Notes: a model not told the origin generated them from the sequence alone. 55,750 nucleotides of DNA from Specibacter cremeus (GCF_003946885.1 NZ_RWKQ01000006.1:59748-115497), one strand, 5' to 3'. Shown: positions 1 to 8,665, numbered from the stretch's first letter. Program-made: numbers and translations.

Positions 1-978
1 AGGCTCAACCCCCGGGCCGGGCTCAACCGCCGCGGCCGCCAGCCGTTCGACGTAAATCTCGTTCAGACGGCCGGTCAGCCGTTCGGCCAGCCGGCGGGAG
101 TTGGCGAAGATGATCGTTGAATTGTTCGCCAGGACCGCATCGACGATCCTCTCTTCCACATGCGGCCAGATGGACGCGTTGGGCGACAGGCCGGACGCCG
201 GGCCGAGATCGTGCGCCGCGGCCAGTGCGGGCAGTTCGGTCATGTCCTCCACCGGCACCGTGACGGTCAGGTCCCAGTTCTTCGTGGTGGCCGGGGCCAC
301 GATCCGCACCGGGGCGGAGCCGCCCAGGAAGCGGGCCACGGTCTGGTGCGGCTCCACGGTGGCGGACAGGCCGATGCGCTGGGCCGGCGTCTCCAGCAGC
401 GCGTCGAGGCGTTCCAGGGACACGGCGAGGTGGGCGCCGCGCTTCGTGCCGGCCACGGCGTGGACCTCGTCGATGATGACGGTGCGGACGCCGGCCAGGG
501 TTTCGCGCGCCTTCGAGGTGAGCATGAGGAACAGGGACTCGGGGGTCGTGATGAGGATGTCCGGCGGGTGGCTGAGCAGCCGGCGCCGCTCCGCCGCCGG
601 GGTGTCGCCGGAGCGCACGCCGACACTCGGCACGGGGGCGTCCACGCCCAGGCGTTTGGCCGTCTGGGTGATGCCGACCAGGGGCGCGCGCAGGTTGCGT
701 TCCACATCCACGCCGAGCGCCTTCAACGGCGAGATGTACACGACGCTGGTGTGTCCGGGTTCCGGGGGCGCGCCGATCAGCCGGTCCAGCGTCCATAGGA
801 ACGCGGCCAGCGTCTTGCCGGAGCCGGTCGGTGCGATGACCAGCGAATGGGCGCCACCGGCGATTGACGCCCAGGCGCCGGCCTGCACCGGGGTCGGCGC
901 GTCGAAGGCGCCGAGGAACCAGTCTCGCGTCGGGGCGGAAAACTGGCCCAGGGGGTCGGCGGCTGGGTTTGTGGGCAC
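1..978 (-). CDS. Lhr-type DEAD/DEAH-box DNA helicase, N-terminal part (cut by window edge)
   Basis: The visible 326 codons are the first RecA-like domain of a large superfamily 2 helicase and run off the left edge. The Walker A segment reads APTGSGKT near residue 50. The Walker B/DEAH-type box reads IIDEVHAVAGTKRG, followed by motif III LSATV. The DPLGQFSAPTRDWF opening and the RGAHLAVSLERL segment are typical of Lhr (large helicase-related) proteins, which act in DNA repair. I chose the GTG at 978 because homology begins directly after it; an in-frame GTG at 996 is possible. The last visible residues (VEPGPGVEP) come from DNA resembling half a dispersed palindrome found elsewhere in the window. 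Family call is firm; exact start is not. Confidence 0.85.
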   Translation of the reverse strand, partial: MPTNPAADPLGQFSAPTRDWFLGAFDAPTPVQAGAWASIAGGAHSLVIAPTGSGKTLAAFLWTLDRLIGAPPEPGHTSVVYISPLKALGVDVERNLRAPLVGITQTAKRLGVDAPVPSVGVRSGDTPAAERRRLLSHPPDILITTPESLFLMLTSKARETLAGVRTVIIDEVHAVAGTKRGAHLAVSLERLDALLETPAQRIGLSATVEPHQTVARFLGGSAPVRIVAPATTKNWDLTVTVPVEDMTELPALAAAHDLGPASGLSPNASIWPHVEERIVDAVLANNSTIIFANSRRLAERLTGRLNEIYVERLAAAAVEPGPGVEP

Positions 979-1154
979 GGGACCATCATCCCGCACGGGT
1001 CCGACATTTGTCCGGTGCCGCCGGTGTGGTTCGAACACGGTCGCGGCCGTTGTAATCTAGCAAGCAGGAATGGCAATGGCGCCGTTGTGCTCCCGTGCCG
1101 ATCACTCGCATGTTCACCGGGACCGCAATGGGCTGAGTATGGGATGGAGGGGGC

Positions 1155-1724
1155 GTGCGGGCACGGCACGTGGGGAACAACTGGCTACCCTTCCTTGGCT
1201 TGACGTTGCTCTTTTTGGCCGCCGGCGCCATCACGACGGTGACGAACAATTCCGGCTCGGTGCCGCGTTTCTTCGTCGTCGGCGCCATCATCTGGTCCGT
1301 CGTGTGCGCCGTCTGGTACTGGCGGAACCCGTCCTGGTGGCTGGCGCCCGCCCGCAACTACGCGTACCTGGCCGGCGGCACCGTGCTGGGTGTCTTGCTG
1401 CTGGCCCTGGTGCCGTTCCTGCGCGGCTGCGGGCCGTGGCTGGTGTTGGCCGCCGCCGTGATCGTGTACGGCGTGTGGGAGCGGACCCGGCTCATCGTCA
1501 CCACCGGTGCCGTCCTGGCCGGGGCCGGGCTGCTGGCGTGGCTGGTCACGGCCGACGTGTGGGCCGGCGCGCTGCACCTGGTGTCCACGGTGGCGCTCGC
1601 GTTCGCCACGAACCGCCTGTACACGCTTAAATACGGCCGACGCCGTGAAAGCCAGAAGGCCGATCCCGGATTCATCGGCCGGTTCGAGGAGGTCGACGAC
1701 GCCGGGGATTCGGCCTGGCGGTAG
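1155..1724 (+). CDS. small multi-pass membrane protein of unknown function
   Basis: A 189-residue protein with about five hydrophobic segments (roughly residues 12-28, 38-55, 68-90, 95-110 and 112-140) and a charged cytosolic tail ending DDAGDSAWR. The WYWRNPSWW aromatic stretch lies after the second segment. The GTG start has a GGAGGGG ribosome-binding sequence just upstream at 1146-1152, unusually close; GTG at 1170 is an alternative. It stands alone between the divergent helicase and a convergent lipoprotein. No recognisable catalytic motif is present, so no function is assigned. Confidence 0.65.
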   Translation: MRARHVGNNWLPFLGLTLLFLAAGAITTVTNNSGSVPRFFVVGAIIWSVVCAVWYWRNPSWWLAPARNYAYLAGGTVLGVLLLALVPFLRGCGPWLVLAAAVIVYGVWERTRLIVTTGAVLAGAGLLAWLVTADVWAGALHLVSTVALAFATNRLYTLKYGRRRESQKADPGFIGRFEEVDDAGDSAWR

Positions 1725-1745
1725 CCCGTCCCGCGGACAGCGGCG

Positions 1746-2372
1746 TTACGGCTGGAACGCCCCGATGGTCAGCAGCTTGATCCCGGTGTTGCTGCATGCC
1801 GTGAGCGGATGGGCGATGTACAACGAATCCGTGGCGCTGGGCGGGTAGACGCGGATTCCGTTGGCCTGCACCCGCGTGCAGTCCTGGTAGTTCCCGGCCT
1901 GGGTGTAGCGCAGCTGGGCCGCAGCACTATTGCCCGGCGCCAGCGTGATGGGACCCTTGGAGGGCAGGCTCGCGTCTCGGTCCGCCGGGGCGCCCAGCGG
2001 ACCTCCCATGCCGGTGAGGACCAGGGAAACCCCCGGGTAGCCGTTGAGGAGGCAGGAGGCCCCGGACGTGTTCTTCACGATCAGCTTGAAATAGATGTGG
2101 CCGGCGGCGCCGCCGCCGGTGTCATCGACGCTGCCGGCCAGGTTCGCCGCCGTGCACAGCGGGGCCGCGGCGGTTCCTGTGGCCGGGCCCGTGCCGGTCG
2201 ACTGGGCGGGCGTCGCGGTCTCCGCCGGAGTCGTCGGGGATTCGGCAGGGACGGTGCCGGTAGAGGTGGTTGTTGCCGTGTTCGACGCCGGCGCGCACCC
2301 GGCCAGCGCGAGGGCGAGCCCCGCGACGAGGATCGAGGCGGTCACTGCGGTCCGGTGGCGGGGGCTGCTCAT
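1746..2372 (-). CDS. secreted lipoprotein with DUF4232 domain
   Basis: A 208-residue protein with a lipoprotein signal peptide: basic start MSSPRHR, hydrophobic core, and lipobox LALAGC with the lipidated Cys at residue 26. A Thr/Pro/Ala-rich linker of about 40 residues follows, then a DUF4232-like domain from about residue 70 (CTAANLAGSV ... NTSGASCLLNGYPGVSLV ... C...C). DUF4232 proteins are common surface lipoproteins of actinobacteria with no known enzymatic role. Four Cys in the domain could form two disulfides outside the membrane. The ATG at 2372 is chosen because it immediately starts the signal peptide; the frame is open further upstream but reads as non-protein. Confidence 0.8.
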   Translation of the reverse strand: MSSPRHRTAVTASILVAGLALALAGCAPASNTATTTSTGTVPAESPTTPAETATPAQSTGTGPATGTAAAPLCTAANLAGSVDDTGGGAAGHIYFKLIVKNTSGASCLLNGYPGVSLVLTGMGGPLGAPADRDASLPSKGPITLAPGNSAAAQLRYTQAGNYQDCTRVQANGIRVYPPSATDSLYIAHPLTACSNTGIKLLTIGAFQP

Positions 2373-2653
2373 GGCTTCACTCTTCCGCGTCCCGGCGGCA
2401 CGCGTCAATTGCGCCACGCCGGGGTTTCCGGAGCTTGCGCCCCGCTGGCCGGAACCGCATGGCGGGGCCATCGTGGCATGCTGGTGGCCCAGTTGGCCAG
2501 GTATGGCACGTCTGGTGGTGATGACCGACGGCGGCCCGCGGGTTGTGTGGGCCGGTGGTCGAGACCATCGAGGCCCCGGGCGAACCGGTCCGTCGCCGTG
2601 CCCCCAGCCGGGGCAGGCCGGGCGTGTCCACGCCGTCGATGCCGTCCGGGAGT

Positions 2654-2717
2654 CCAACCAGGGCGCGGTTAAGCACCAAAACCGGGGGAAACTGGTGCTT
2701 AAGTGCGCCCTGGTTGG
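2654..2717. repeat. 64-nt near-perfect inverted repeat (large hairpin)
   Basis: Two 25-nt arms at 2654-2678 and 2693-2717 match in 23 of 25 positions around a 14-nt G/A-rich loop. The left arm begins CCAACCAGGGCGC and ends TTAAGCACCA. It lies in the 366-nt gap between the divergent start of the DUF4232 gene and the end of the ycnI-like gene, just downstream of the latter, so it could end that transcript, although no clear T-run follows. It may equally be a dispersed intergenic repeat. The rest of the gap (2373-2653) shows no gene; a degenerate GGTGGTCGAGACC fragment lies near 2566. Confidence 0.75.
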
Positions 2718-2738
2718 GCTGCGGGGCGGAGTGCGGGG

Positions 2739-3479
2739 TTATTTGGTGGGTGCAGACTTCCGGGTGCGCAGCAGCGCAGCGGCGCCCAGCACCAGCCCTG
2801 CCAGCCCGGCACCCAGGCCAATCCAGCCCGGGGCCTGGCTGCCGCCGTCGTGCGCGGAATCGGATACGGCCGCGGCGTCAACGGGGGCGGCGCCGTGCCC
2901 GTCATGGCCTCCGGCAACCGCGGCGGTCACGGCCACGCTCGGTGCCGGGGCCTTCATGTCCTCCTCGTTCTGCCCGGCGGCCGGGATGTCCTTCCAATCG
3001 GTCTGCCCCTTCACGCACGACTGCAGGGTCGGGAAATACAGCGTCTTGCCGGCCGCATCGGGCAGTTGGAGGGACAGCACGAACGTGTCGCGCTGGTGCG
3101 GGTCCAGCGGTGTCTTGGCGGTGTACGTGATGGCGCTCGTGCGCTCGGTGATGTAGCTGCCGCCGGCCAGTTTCTTCGGCGCGCCCAGCTTCTCGGTGGT
3201 CTTGGCGATGGTCCAGTTCGGGTTGACCGTCGGGGTGGCGTCGTTGAGTTCCGGCGGCAGCGTGATGGTCAGCTTCGTGGTGGGCGAACCGTCGCAGCCG
3301 TGCGGGACGCTGAACGTCAGCAGGGAGTAGGAGTTCGCGGCGGTCGAATCGGGATTCGCTTCGACGTGGGCCGACGCCGCGCCCAGGCCGACGCCCATCA
3401 GGGCGGCGGTGGCGCCGAGGGCCAAACCGGCCTTCAGCACGCGGGTACGGCGGGACGGGGTGCTTGTTGATGCAGACAT
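2739..3479 (-). CDS. YcnI-like copper-binding protein (DUF1775), membrane-anchored
   Basis: A 246-residue exported protein. A signal peptide ends AASA, so the mature protein starts with His38 (HVEANP). DUF1775/YcnI proteins bind Cu(II) through a mono-histidine brace using this N-terminal His, a nearby Glu and a Trp; H38 and E40 are visible and PNWTIAKT supplies a candidate Trp. The DUF1775 domain spans about 38-185. A His/Asp/Ala-rich linker (GGHDGHGAAP) and a C-terminal membrane segment (about 217-237) ending in basic residues follow. The start has AAAGG upstream. The gene precedes a membrane-protein gene and may act in copper supply or tolerance; no CopC/CopD is visible here. Confidence 0.85.
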   Translation of the reverse strand: MSASTSTPSRRTRVLKAGLALGATAALMGVGLGAASAHVEANPDSTAANSYSLLTFSVPHGCDGSPTTKLTITLPPELNDATPTVNPNWTIAKTTEKLGAPKKLAGGSYITERTSAITYTAKTPLDPHQRDTFVLSLQLPDAAGKTLYFPTLQSCVKGQTDWKDIPAAGQNEEDMKAPAPSVAVTAAVAGGHDGHGAAPVDAAAVSDSAHDGGSQAPGWIGLGAGLAGLVLGAAALLRTRKSAPTK

Positions 3480-3551
3480 GAGGAACCTTTCGGGCGCGTG
3501 GAGGCGCCGCAATCCATGGGTGGGACACCCCGCGGATTGGCCCGGAGGGTG

Positions 3552-4208
3552 TTAGACGGCGTGGATCGCGGTGAGCGGCGGGCCGCGCAGGCCGTTGATG
3601 CGCAGGCTGCGCCACGGCAGGAATGGGCGCGCCGCCGGTACCGGCCGGGGGCGGAATGCCGCCGGGAGCGGGACCGTGGCCAGTGCGGCGATGAACAGCG
3701 GGCGCAGCCAACCGGCCAAGGCCCACAGCGCCGCCTCGCCCCGGGCGAGCACGACCGCGGCCAGCAGCGTTGCGGCCGTGTGCGCGGCGATCATCGCCAG
3801 CGACGGGCCGCCGCCCATATGGGCTGCGTCCTGCAAGGCTGCGTTGTGCAAGGTTGCGGCCTGAAGTGTGGCGGCGGAGCCCAGTGCGGCGGCCATCTCG
3901 GCGGCCGAGTGCATGGCATGCGGGCCCGCCGGCATGGCGGAACCGGCCGCGGGCGCGCCGAGCAGGTCGAAACCCTGGTGCAGCGCCAGCTGGCTGGCAC
4001 CGAGCAGCCCGGTCATCGCCGGGAGCGTGATCCGGGCCAGCGTGGCCATGGTGGCCCCGAGAATGGTCAACGCCGTGAGCGCCGCCATGATGAGCGGGGC
4101 GGGCAGTGCGCCGCCGCCGAGCACGTGCGCACCGGCGGCCAGCACCAGCACCGTGCCCGCAATGGCGCCGGCCCGGAGCAGCCGGAAGGGCGAGGCCTGC
4201 CTGCGCAT
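3552..4208 (-). CDS. multi-pass membrane protein, possible partner of YcnI-like protein
   Basis: A 218-residue protein, mostly hydrophobic, with about five membrane segments (roughly 13-32, 37-58, 62-78, 138-158 and 160-182). The loop between the third and fourth segments is rich in His, Met and Ala (MPAGPHAMHSAAEM and later HNAALQDAAHMGGG), which could touch metal. A strong GGAGGAG ribosome-binding site sits 6 nt before the ATG. It lies 72 nt upstream of the ycnI-like gene on the same strand, so the two are probably one transcript. I do not recognise the family; the link to copper is inference from the neighbour and the His/Met content. Confidence 0.65.
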   Translation of the reverse strand: MRRQASPFRLLRAGAIAGTVLVLAAGAHVLGGGALPAPLIMAALTALTILGATMATLARITLPAMTGLLGASQLALHQGFDLLGAPAAGSAMPAGPHAMHSAAEMAAALGSAATLQAATLHNAALQDAAHMGGGPSLAMIAAHTAATLLAAVVLARGEAALWALAGWLRPLFIAALATVPLPAAFRPRPVPAARPFLPWRSLRINGLRGPPLTAIHAV

Positions 4209-4348
4209 GGTCGCTCCTCCCAGTCCATCGGTCGCCTCCCAGTGTATCGAGGGTGGGCGGCCGGTCCGAACCCCACCGCGGACGACGACGGCACGCGGCC
4301 GCCGCCGTCGTCCGCGGTTTGCGCCGCGGGTGCCTCGGGCGGCGCCCC

Positions 4349-5926
4349 TCAGGCGGCGGGCAGGTGGATGGTGAACCGGGTGCGGCCGGGGCGGCTCTCC
4401 AGTTCGATGGTGCCGTGGTGGGCGGTGACGATCGCCTCGGCGATACCCAACCCCAGCCCCGTGGTGCCGGCCGTGCCGGAGCGGGCGGCGTCGGCGCGGG
4501 CGAACCGGTCGAACACGACCTGCTGGAACGCCGGGTCGATGCCGGGGCCGTTGTCGGTGACCGTGATGACGGCGTCGCCCTGGTGACCGCGGGCCACGCC
4601 GACGACGACCAAAGTGCCCGGGTCGGTGTGCTTGTGCGCGTTCGAGAGAAGGTTCAGCACGACCTGGCGCAGCTGGCTCACGTCGGCGTTGACCTCGACG
4701 GGTTCGTCGGGCACCTCGAGCGTCCACCGGTGGTCCGGGGCGGCCACACGGATGTCGCTGGCCGCCTCGACGACGAGCTGGACGGCGTCGATGCGCTCCA
4801 GACTGGGCGAGTGCCCCTCGTCCAGCCGGGCCAGCAGCAGCAGGTCCTCGATGAGCGCGCCCATCCGCAACGACTGCTCCTTCACCCGGGACAGCGACGT
4901 CTGGCCCTCGTCGCTGAGCTGTTCGGTCATCTGCAGCAGCTCCGTGTAGCCGCGGATGGCCGTCAACGGGGTGCGCAGCTCGTGGCTGGCGTCGGCGACG
5001 AACCGGCGCACCTTCGTCTCGCTGCGCTGGCGGGCCTGCAACGCATGGGCGACGTTGTCCAGCATGCCGTTGAGCGCGTGCCCCACGTTGCCGACCTCGG
5101 TGCCCGGGTTCGACGCGCTCGGCGGGACGCGCACGGCCAGCGCCACCTCGCCGGCATCCAGCGGCAGATGGGCCACGTTCGTGGCGACGCCGGAGAGCTG
5201 CTCCAACGGTTTCATGGTACGCCGGATGATGACCGTGCCCAGCAGGCCCACGGCCAGCAGCCCGGCGAGCGAGACGAGCACGATGGTCAGCACGAGCGTG
5301 GCCAACGTCTGCTCGGTGGGCCCCAGCGGCAGGCCGGTGATGACGATGGCACCCGTCGGTGTCGCGACCGACTGGACCCGGTATGGGCCGATGGACAGGG
5401 CACCGTCTTGTGGCTGGCCGGTGACGGGCAGCGCGGCAAGCGTGACCAGGTCGGCCCGGGTGAGCGTCTGCCGGGCGCCGGACGGGGAGAGCATGCCGGC
5501 GGCGACGATCGTGCCGTTGATGATGACCGCGTTCAATTGCCCGGTGCCGGTGCCGCGGGCGTTGAGCGGGTCGGGGCGGCCGCCGGTCACGTCCGGGGGC
5601 GGTTCGGTGGTGAACACATTGGCCCGGTGCGAGGCCTGGCTCAACTGCGAATCCAGCTGGTCGCGCAGGGACAGGTTCATGGCCGTGTAGCAGACCATGC
5701 CGACAAGGACGCAGATGACCGTGAGCAGGGCCATCGTGACGGCGATCAGCCGCGTACCCAGGTGCCACGTGCCGGGACGGTACCAGCGTTTGCCCGCGAC
5801 CGCCGTCGTGCCTTCCGGCCCTTCCGGCCTGCCTGCCGGATGGCCGGCCGGCGGCGATTGCGGCCCCCCGGATGGCGCGGATTTGGGCGGCGGGGGGATC
5901 GCCGGGCGGTGCGTGGACGCGGTCAT
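4349..5926 (-). CDS. two-component sensor histidine kinase (TrcS/EnvZ type)
   Basis: A 525-residue membrane kinase. A Pro-rich cytosolic start precedes the first membrane helix (about 58-82). An extracytoplasmic sensor region runs to about 205, and a second helix (208-234) is followed by HAMP (235-297). The HisKA box is FVADASHELRTPLTAIRGY with phospho-acceptor His315. The ATPase domain shows the N box (LLSNAHKHT), G1 (DNGPGID), F box and G2 (GTTGLGLGIA). It starts with an ATGA overlap with the upstream response-regulator gene, so the two are translationally coupled. The sensor region gives no hint of the signal; neighbouring copper-type genes are a possible target, not shown. Confidence 0.93.
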   Translation of the reverse strand: MTASTHRPAIPPPPKSAPSGGPQSPPAGHPAGRPEGPEGTTAVAGKRWYRPGTWHLGTRLIAVTMALLTVICVLVGMVCYTAMNLSLRDQLDSQLSQASHRANVFTTEPPPDVTGGRPDPLNARGTGTGQLNAVIINGTIVAAGMLSPSGARQTLTRADLVTLAALPVTGQPQDGALSIGPYRVQSVATPTGAIVITGLPLGPTEQTLATLVLTIVLVSLAGLLAVGLLGTVIIRRTMKPLEQLSGVATNVAHLPLDAGEVALAVRVPPSASNPGTEVGNVGHALNGMLDNVAHALQARQRSETKVRRFVADASHELRTPLTAIRGYTELLQMTEQLSDEGQTSLSRVKEQSLRMGALIEDLLLLARLDEGHSPSLERIDAVQLVVEAASDIRVAAPDHRWTLEVPDEPVEVNADVSQLRQVVLNLLSNAHKHTDPGTLVVVGVARGHQGDAVITVTDNGPGIDPAFQQVVFDRFARADAARSGTAGTTGLGLGIAEAIVTAHHGTIELESRPGRTRFTIHLPAA

Positions 5927-6660
5927 GGCGCGGGCTTGAGCACGTAGCCTGCGCCACGGACGGTGTGGATCATCGGTTCGTGGTTGGCGTCGACCTTCTT
6001 GCGCAGGTAGGAGATGTACAGTTCGACGATGTTCGCCTGGCCGCCGAAGTCGTAGCTCCACACGCGGTCCAGGATCTGCGCCTTGCTGAGCACGCGGCGC
6101 GGGTTCTCCATGAGGTAGGTGAGCAGCTCGAATTCGGTGGCGGTCAACTCGATGTGCCTGCCGGCGCGCTTGACCACATGCGAGTCGCGGTTCAGCGACA
6201 GGTCGCCGACGACGAGCCGTGCGGCGTCCGGCTGGGTGACCCCGGCCCGTTCGGCGATCCGGTGCAGGCGCAGCAGCACCTCGGTCATGCTGAACGGCTT
6301 GATGACGTAATCGTCGCCGCCGGCCGTCAGCCCGATGACCCGGTCCGCGATGGCGTCCTTGGCCGTGAGGAACAGGGCCGGCACGTCGGGGGCGAACGTG
6401 CGGATCTTGCCGAGCAGCTGCACGCCGTCCATGCCGGGCAGCATGATGTCCAGGACCAGCACGTCGGGACGGTATTCGCGGGCGACCTTCACGGCGGTGA
6501 ACGAATCGTGCGCCACCTTCACGTCCCAGCCGGCCATGGTCAGGCCCATGCGCATGAGGTCGGCGAGGCTGGGTTCGTCGTCGACGACGAGCGCCCTGAC
6601 CGGGGAGCCGTCCGCGTGGCTCAGCTTGGGCAGGACGACCTTTTCACGTGGCTGTTCCAT
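5923..6660 (-). CDS. OmpR-family response regulator, partner of the adjacent kinase
   Basis: A 245-residue regulator with a receiver domain (about 22-135) carrying acidic residues D27/D28, phospho-acceptor D71 (LVLDIMLPGMDG) and the conserved FLTAKD and Lys of VIKPF. It is followed by an OmpR-type winged helix (about 150-243; ELTATEFELLTYLMENPRRVLSK, then HTVRGAGYVLKPAP). It resembles the TrcR/TcrX branch. The ATG at 6660 is chosen because the receiver begins soon after; no good ribosome-binding site precedes it, so it may be translated leaderless. Its last codons overlap the kinase start by 4 nt. Confidence 0.93.
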   Translation of the reverse strand: MEQPREKVVLPKLSHADGSPVRALVVDDEPSLADLMRMGLTMAGWDVKVAHDSFTAVKVAREYRPDVLVLDIMLPGMDGVQLLGKIRTFAPDVPALFLTAKDAIADRVIGLTAGGDDYVIKPFSMTEVLLRLHRIAERAGVTQPDAARLVVGDLSLNRDSHVVKRAGRHIELTATEFELLTYLMENPRRVLSKAQILDRVWSYDFGGQANIVELYISYLRKKVDANHEPMIHTVRGAGYVLKPAP

Positions 6661-6779
6661 GTGACCATTATCTGGCCAAGGCGCGCCGAGCGGCTGGACA
6701 TATCCTGTGCGGATGCTGTGTTGCCCTTGGTGGTGGGATCGGGTGATCGATTCCCGGGGAATCCCGGCTGCCGTCAGGC

Positions 6780-6819
6780 AAAGGATCCCCGCCGAGCGCA
6801 TGCTCGACGGGGATCCTTT
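6780..6819 (-). terminator. hairpin terminator downstream of tRNA-Ser
   Basis: A 40-nt inverted repeat with AAAGGATCCCC and GGGGATCCTTT arms extended by a GCCGAGC/GCTCGAC stem with one mismatch. It lies directly after the 3' end of the tRNA on the minus strand and is the obvious stop for that transcript. Confidence 0.8.
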
Positions 6820-6826
6820 GTGGAGG

Positions 6827-6916
6827 TGGCGGTGACGGTGGGATTTGAACCCACGTTAGGCTCTCACCTAAACAACATTTCGAGTGTTGCACCTTCGGCC
6901 GCTCGGACACGTCACC
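6827..6916 (-). tRNA. tRNA-Ser (anticodon CGA)
   Basis: On the minus strand the sequence folds as a class II tRNA: acceptor GGTGACG pairs with CGTCACC, with a long variable arm (TTTAGGTGAGAGCCTAA region) and the T-loop GGTTCAAATCC. The anticodon stem CAACA/TGTTG encloses CTCGAAA, giving anticodon CGA (reads UCG). The CCA end is encoded (6827-6829). Confidence 0.95.
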
Positions 6917-6973
6917 AACGCGTCAACCTTACCGGGTGAACGGGCCAGTGCAAAAACGGGGCAGGATGATGCC

Positions 6974-8140
6974 ATGGACATTGAGACGCTGCGCGCGTGG
7001 AGCTGGCACAAGCAGGGTTTGGACGGCTCGCTGGCAAGGAATTCCGCGGCCGAGGTCTTGGACCGGGCGGGCTGGGCGCGGTCCGTGGGCGGCGCCAATC
7101 CCTACCTCACACTGTTTGCCCGGGCCGGCATCCGGGGCGCGCAGGCCGATGCCGACGTCGCCGCCCTGCGGATCCACGAGCTGCCCACCGCCAGGGGCTG
7201 CACGTACGTGCTGGGCGCCGACGACTTCGCCTGGGCGCTGTCACTGGGCCAGGGGGCGGCCGAGGCCCAGGCGAAAATCCTGCACAAACTGGGTGTGACG
7301 CGGGAAGAAATCGCGAGCCTGGAGGAACAAATCCTGGCCGTGCTCCGCGAAGACGCCGGCCCGCTCGATCCCAAACAGCTCAAGGACCAACTGGGCGACG
7401 CCGTCCGCAGCCTGGGGGAGGAGGGCAAGAAGAAGGGCGCCGCCACCACCCTGCCCGCCGCCTTGGGGCTGCTGCAGGCCGGGGGCCGCATCCGCCGCGT
7501 GCCCGTCAACGGCCGGCTCGACCAGCAGCGCTACGCCTACACGGCGTGGAACCTGGCACCCAGCGATCTCACCCCCGAACAGGCCCGGGCCCGGCTCATG
7601 GAACGCCACCTCGGCTGGACGGGCGGCGCCACGCTCAAGCAGACCCAGTGGTTCACGGCGTTCACGGTGGCCCAGACCAAGGCCGTGCTCGCGGACGCGG
7701 GCGCCGTCGAGGCCCACGGCTTGTGGATGCTACCCGAAGACGCCGCAGCACTTGAGGGGTTCAGGGCCCCCGCGGAGGAACAGATCCAGCTGTTGGCGGG
7801 CTCGGACTCACTCGTCCTGCTCCGCCGCAATTCCCAGGAACTGTTCGCCGGGAAGGACCAGGACCGGAAGATCCTCAGCACCACCCTGGCACTCCAGGCC
7901 GACCTGCCGGACCATCCGATCCTGGACCGTGGCCGCATCATCGGCCTGTGGCAGTATGACCCGGAAGCGGAACGCATCGCGCACTGGCTCTTCGACGCCC
8001 CCACCCCGGCCGTCACGGCGCGCATTGAAGAGGTGGAAGACTTCATTCGCGAAGACTTGGGCGACTTCCGCTCATTCAGCCTCGATTCGCCGTCGTCCCG
8101 GGCCAAGCGCATCGCGGCACTCAATGGCGCCAACAATTAG
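6974..8140 (+). CDS. winged-helix DNA-binding protein (HTH_42/YcaQ-like)
   Basis: A 388-residue soluble protein resembling the HTH_42 / YcaQ-type winged-helix family, which includes interstrand-crosslink DNA glycosylases (AlkZ/YcaQ). Visible family-like segments are the ELPTARGCTYVLGADDFAWAL region near residue 75, YTAWNLAP and RARLMERHLGWTGGATLKQTQWFTAF in the middle, and a C-terminal beta-rich part with VLLRRNSQELF and DRGRIIGLWQYDPEA. The exact glycosylase catalytic motif is not clearly visible to me, so enzymatic activity is uncertain. The ATG is preceded by AGGA at 6964-6967. It stands alone after the divergent tRNA. Confidence 0.7.
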   Translation: MDIETLRAWSWHKQGLDGSLARNSAAEVLDRAGWARSVGGANPYLTLFARAGIRGAQADADVAALRIHELPTARGCTYVLGADDFAWALSLGQGAAEAQAKILHKLGVTREEIASLEEQILAVLREDAGPLDPKQLKDQLGDAVRSLGEEGKKKGAATTLPAALGLLQAGGRIRRVPVNGRLDQQRYAYTAWNLAPSDLTPEQARARLMERHLGWTGGATLKQTQWFTAFTVAQTKAVLADAGAVEAHGLWMLPEDAAALEGFRAPAEEQIQLLAGSDSLVLLRRNSQELFAGKDQDRKILSTTLALQADLPDHPILDRGRIIGLWQYDPEAERIAHWLFDAPTPAVTARIEEVEDFIREDLGDFRSFSLDSPSSRAKRIAALNGANN

Positions 8141-8169
8141 CGCCGACAACCAGGGACGGGGCCTGGCCG

Positions 8170-8643
8170 CTACCGCTGGGCGGCGAAGAAGTCCCGCAGC
8201 AGCGCCCCGCACTCGTCCTCGCGCACGCCGGGGAACACCTCGACCCAGTGGTTGAGCCGCCGCTCGCGCAGCACGTCGAACACGGACCCGGCCGCGCCCG
8301 CCTTCTCGTCCCATGCGCCGAACACCACCCGGGGCACGCGGGCCAGCACGATCGCCCCGGCGCACATGGTGCACGGTTCCAGCGTGACCACCAGGGTGCA
8401 GCCGTCCAGCCGCCACGACCCCAGCGCCCGTGCGGCCGCCCGGATCGCCACCACTTCGGCGTGCGCGGTGGGATCGCCCACCGCCTCGCGTTCGTTGCGG
8501 CCGGTGCCGATCACCTGCCCGTCGGGACCGACGACGACGGCCCCGATCGGCACGTCGGCGGTGTCCAGGGCACGCCTGGCCTCACCAAGGGCCAACCCCA
8601 TCCAGGCATCGTGTGCGGGGCGGGGAGTCGGTAGGGGGGCCAC
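8170..8643 (-). CDS. tadA: tRNA-specific adenosine deaminase
   Basis: A 157-residue zinc deaminase that converts A34 to inosine in the anticodon wobble position of tRNA-Arg(ACG); a tRNA-Arg(ACG) gene lies in this same window. The catalytic HAEV (His61, proton-shuttling Glu63) and zinc ligands PCTMC (Cys91, Cys94) are intact, and the C-terminal NHWVEVFPGV region matches TadA. The GTG at 8643 is used; ATG at residue 15 is an alternative. It diverges from upp with only 22 nt between the starts, so both transcripts probably have very short or no leaders. Confidence 0.9.
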   Translation of the reverse strand: MAPLPTPRPAHDAWMGLALGEARRALDTADVPIGAVVVGPDGQVIGTGRNEREAVGDPTAHAEVVAIRAAARALGSWRLDGCTLVVTLEPCTMCAGAIVLARVPRVVFGAWDEKAGAAGSVFDVLRERRLNHWVEVFPGVREDECGALLRDFFAAQR

Positions 8644-8665
8644 GGCTCAATGGTAGCTTTTATGC

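Noticed and set aside
4106-5947. 613-codon plus-strand frame opposite the histidine kinase
   Set aside because: Its content is the antisense of a kinase with all motifs intact; composition is Arg/Gly/Asp/Val-rich with no recognisable fold.
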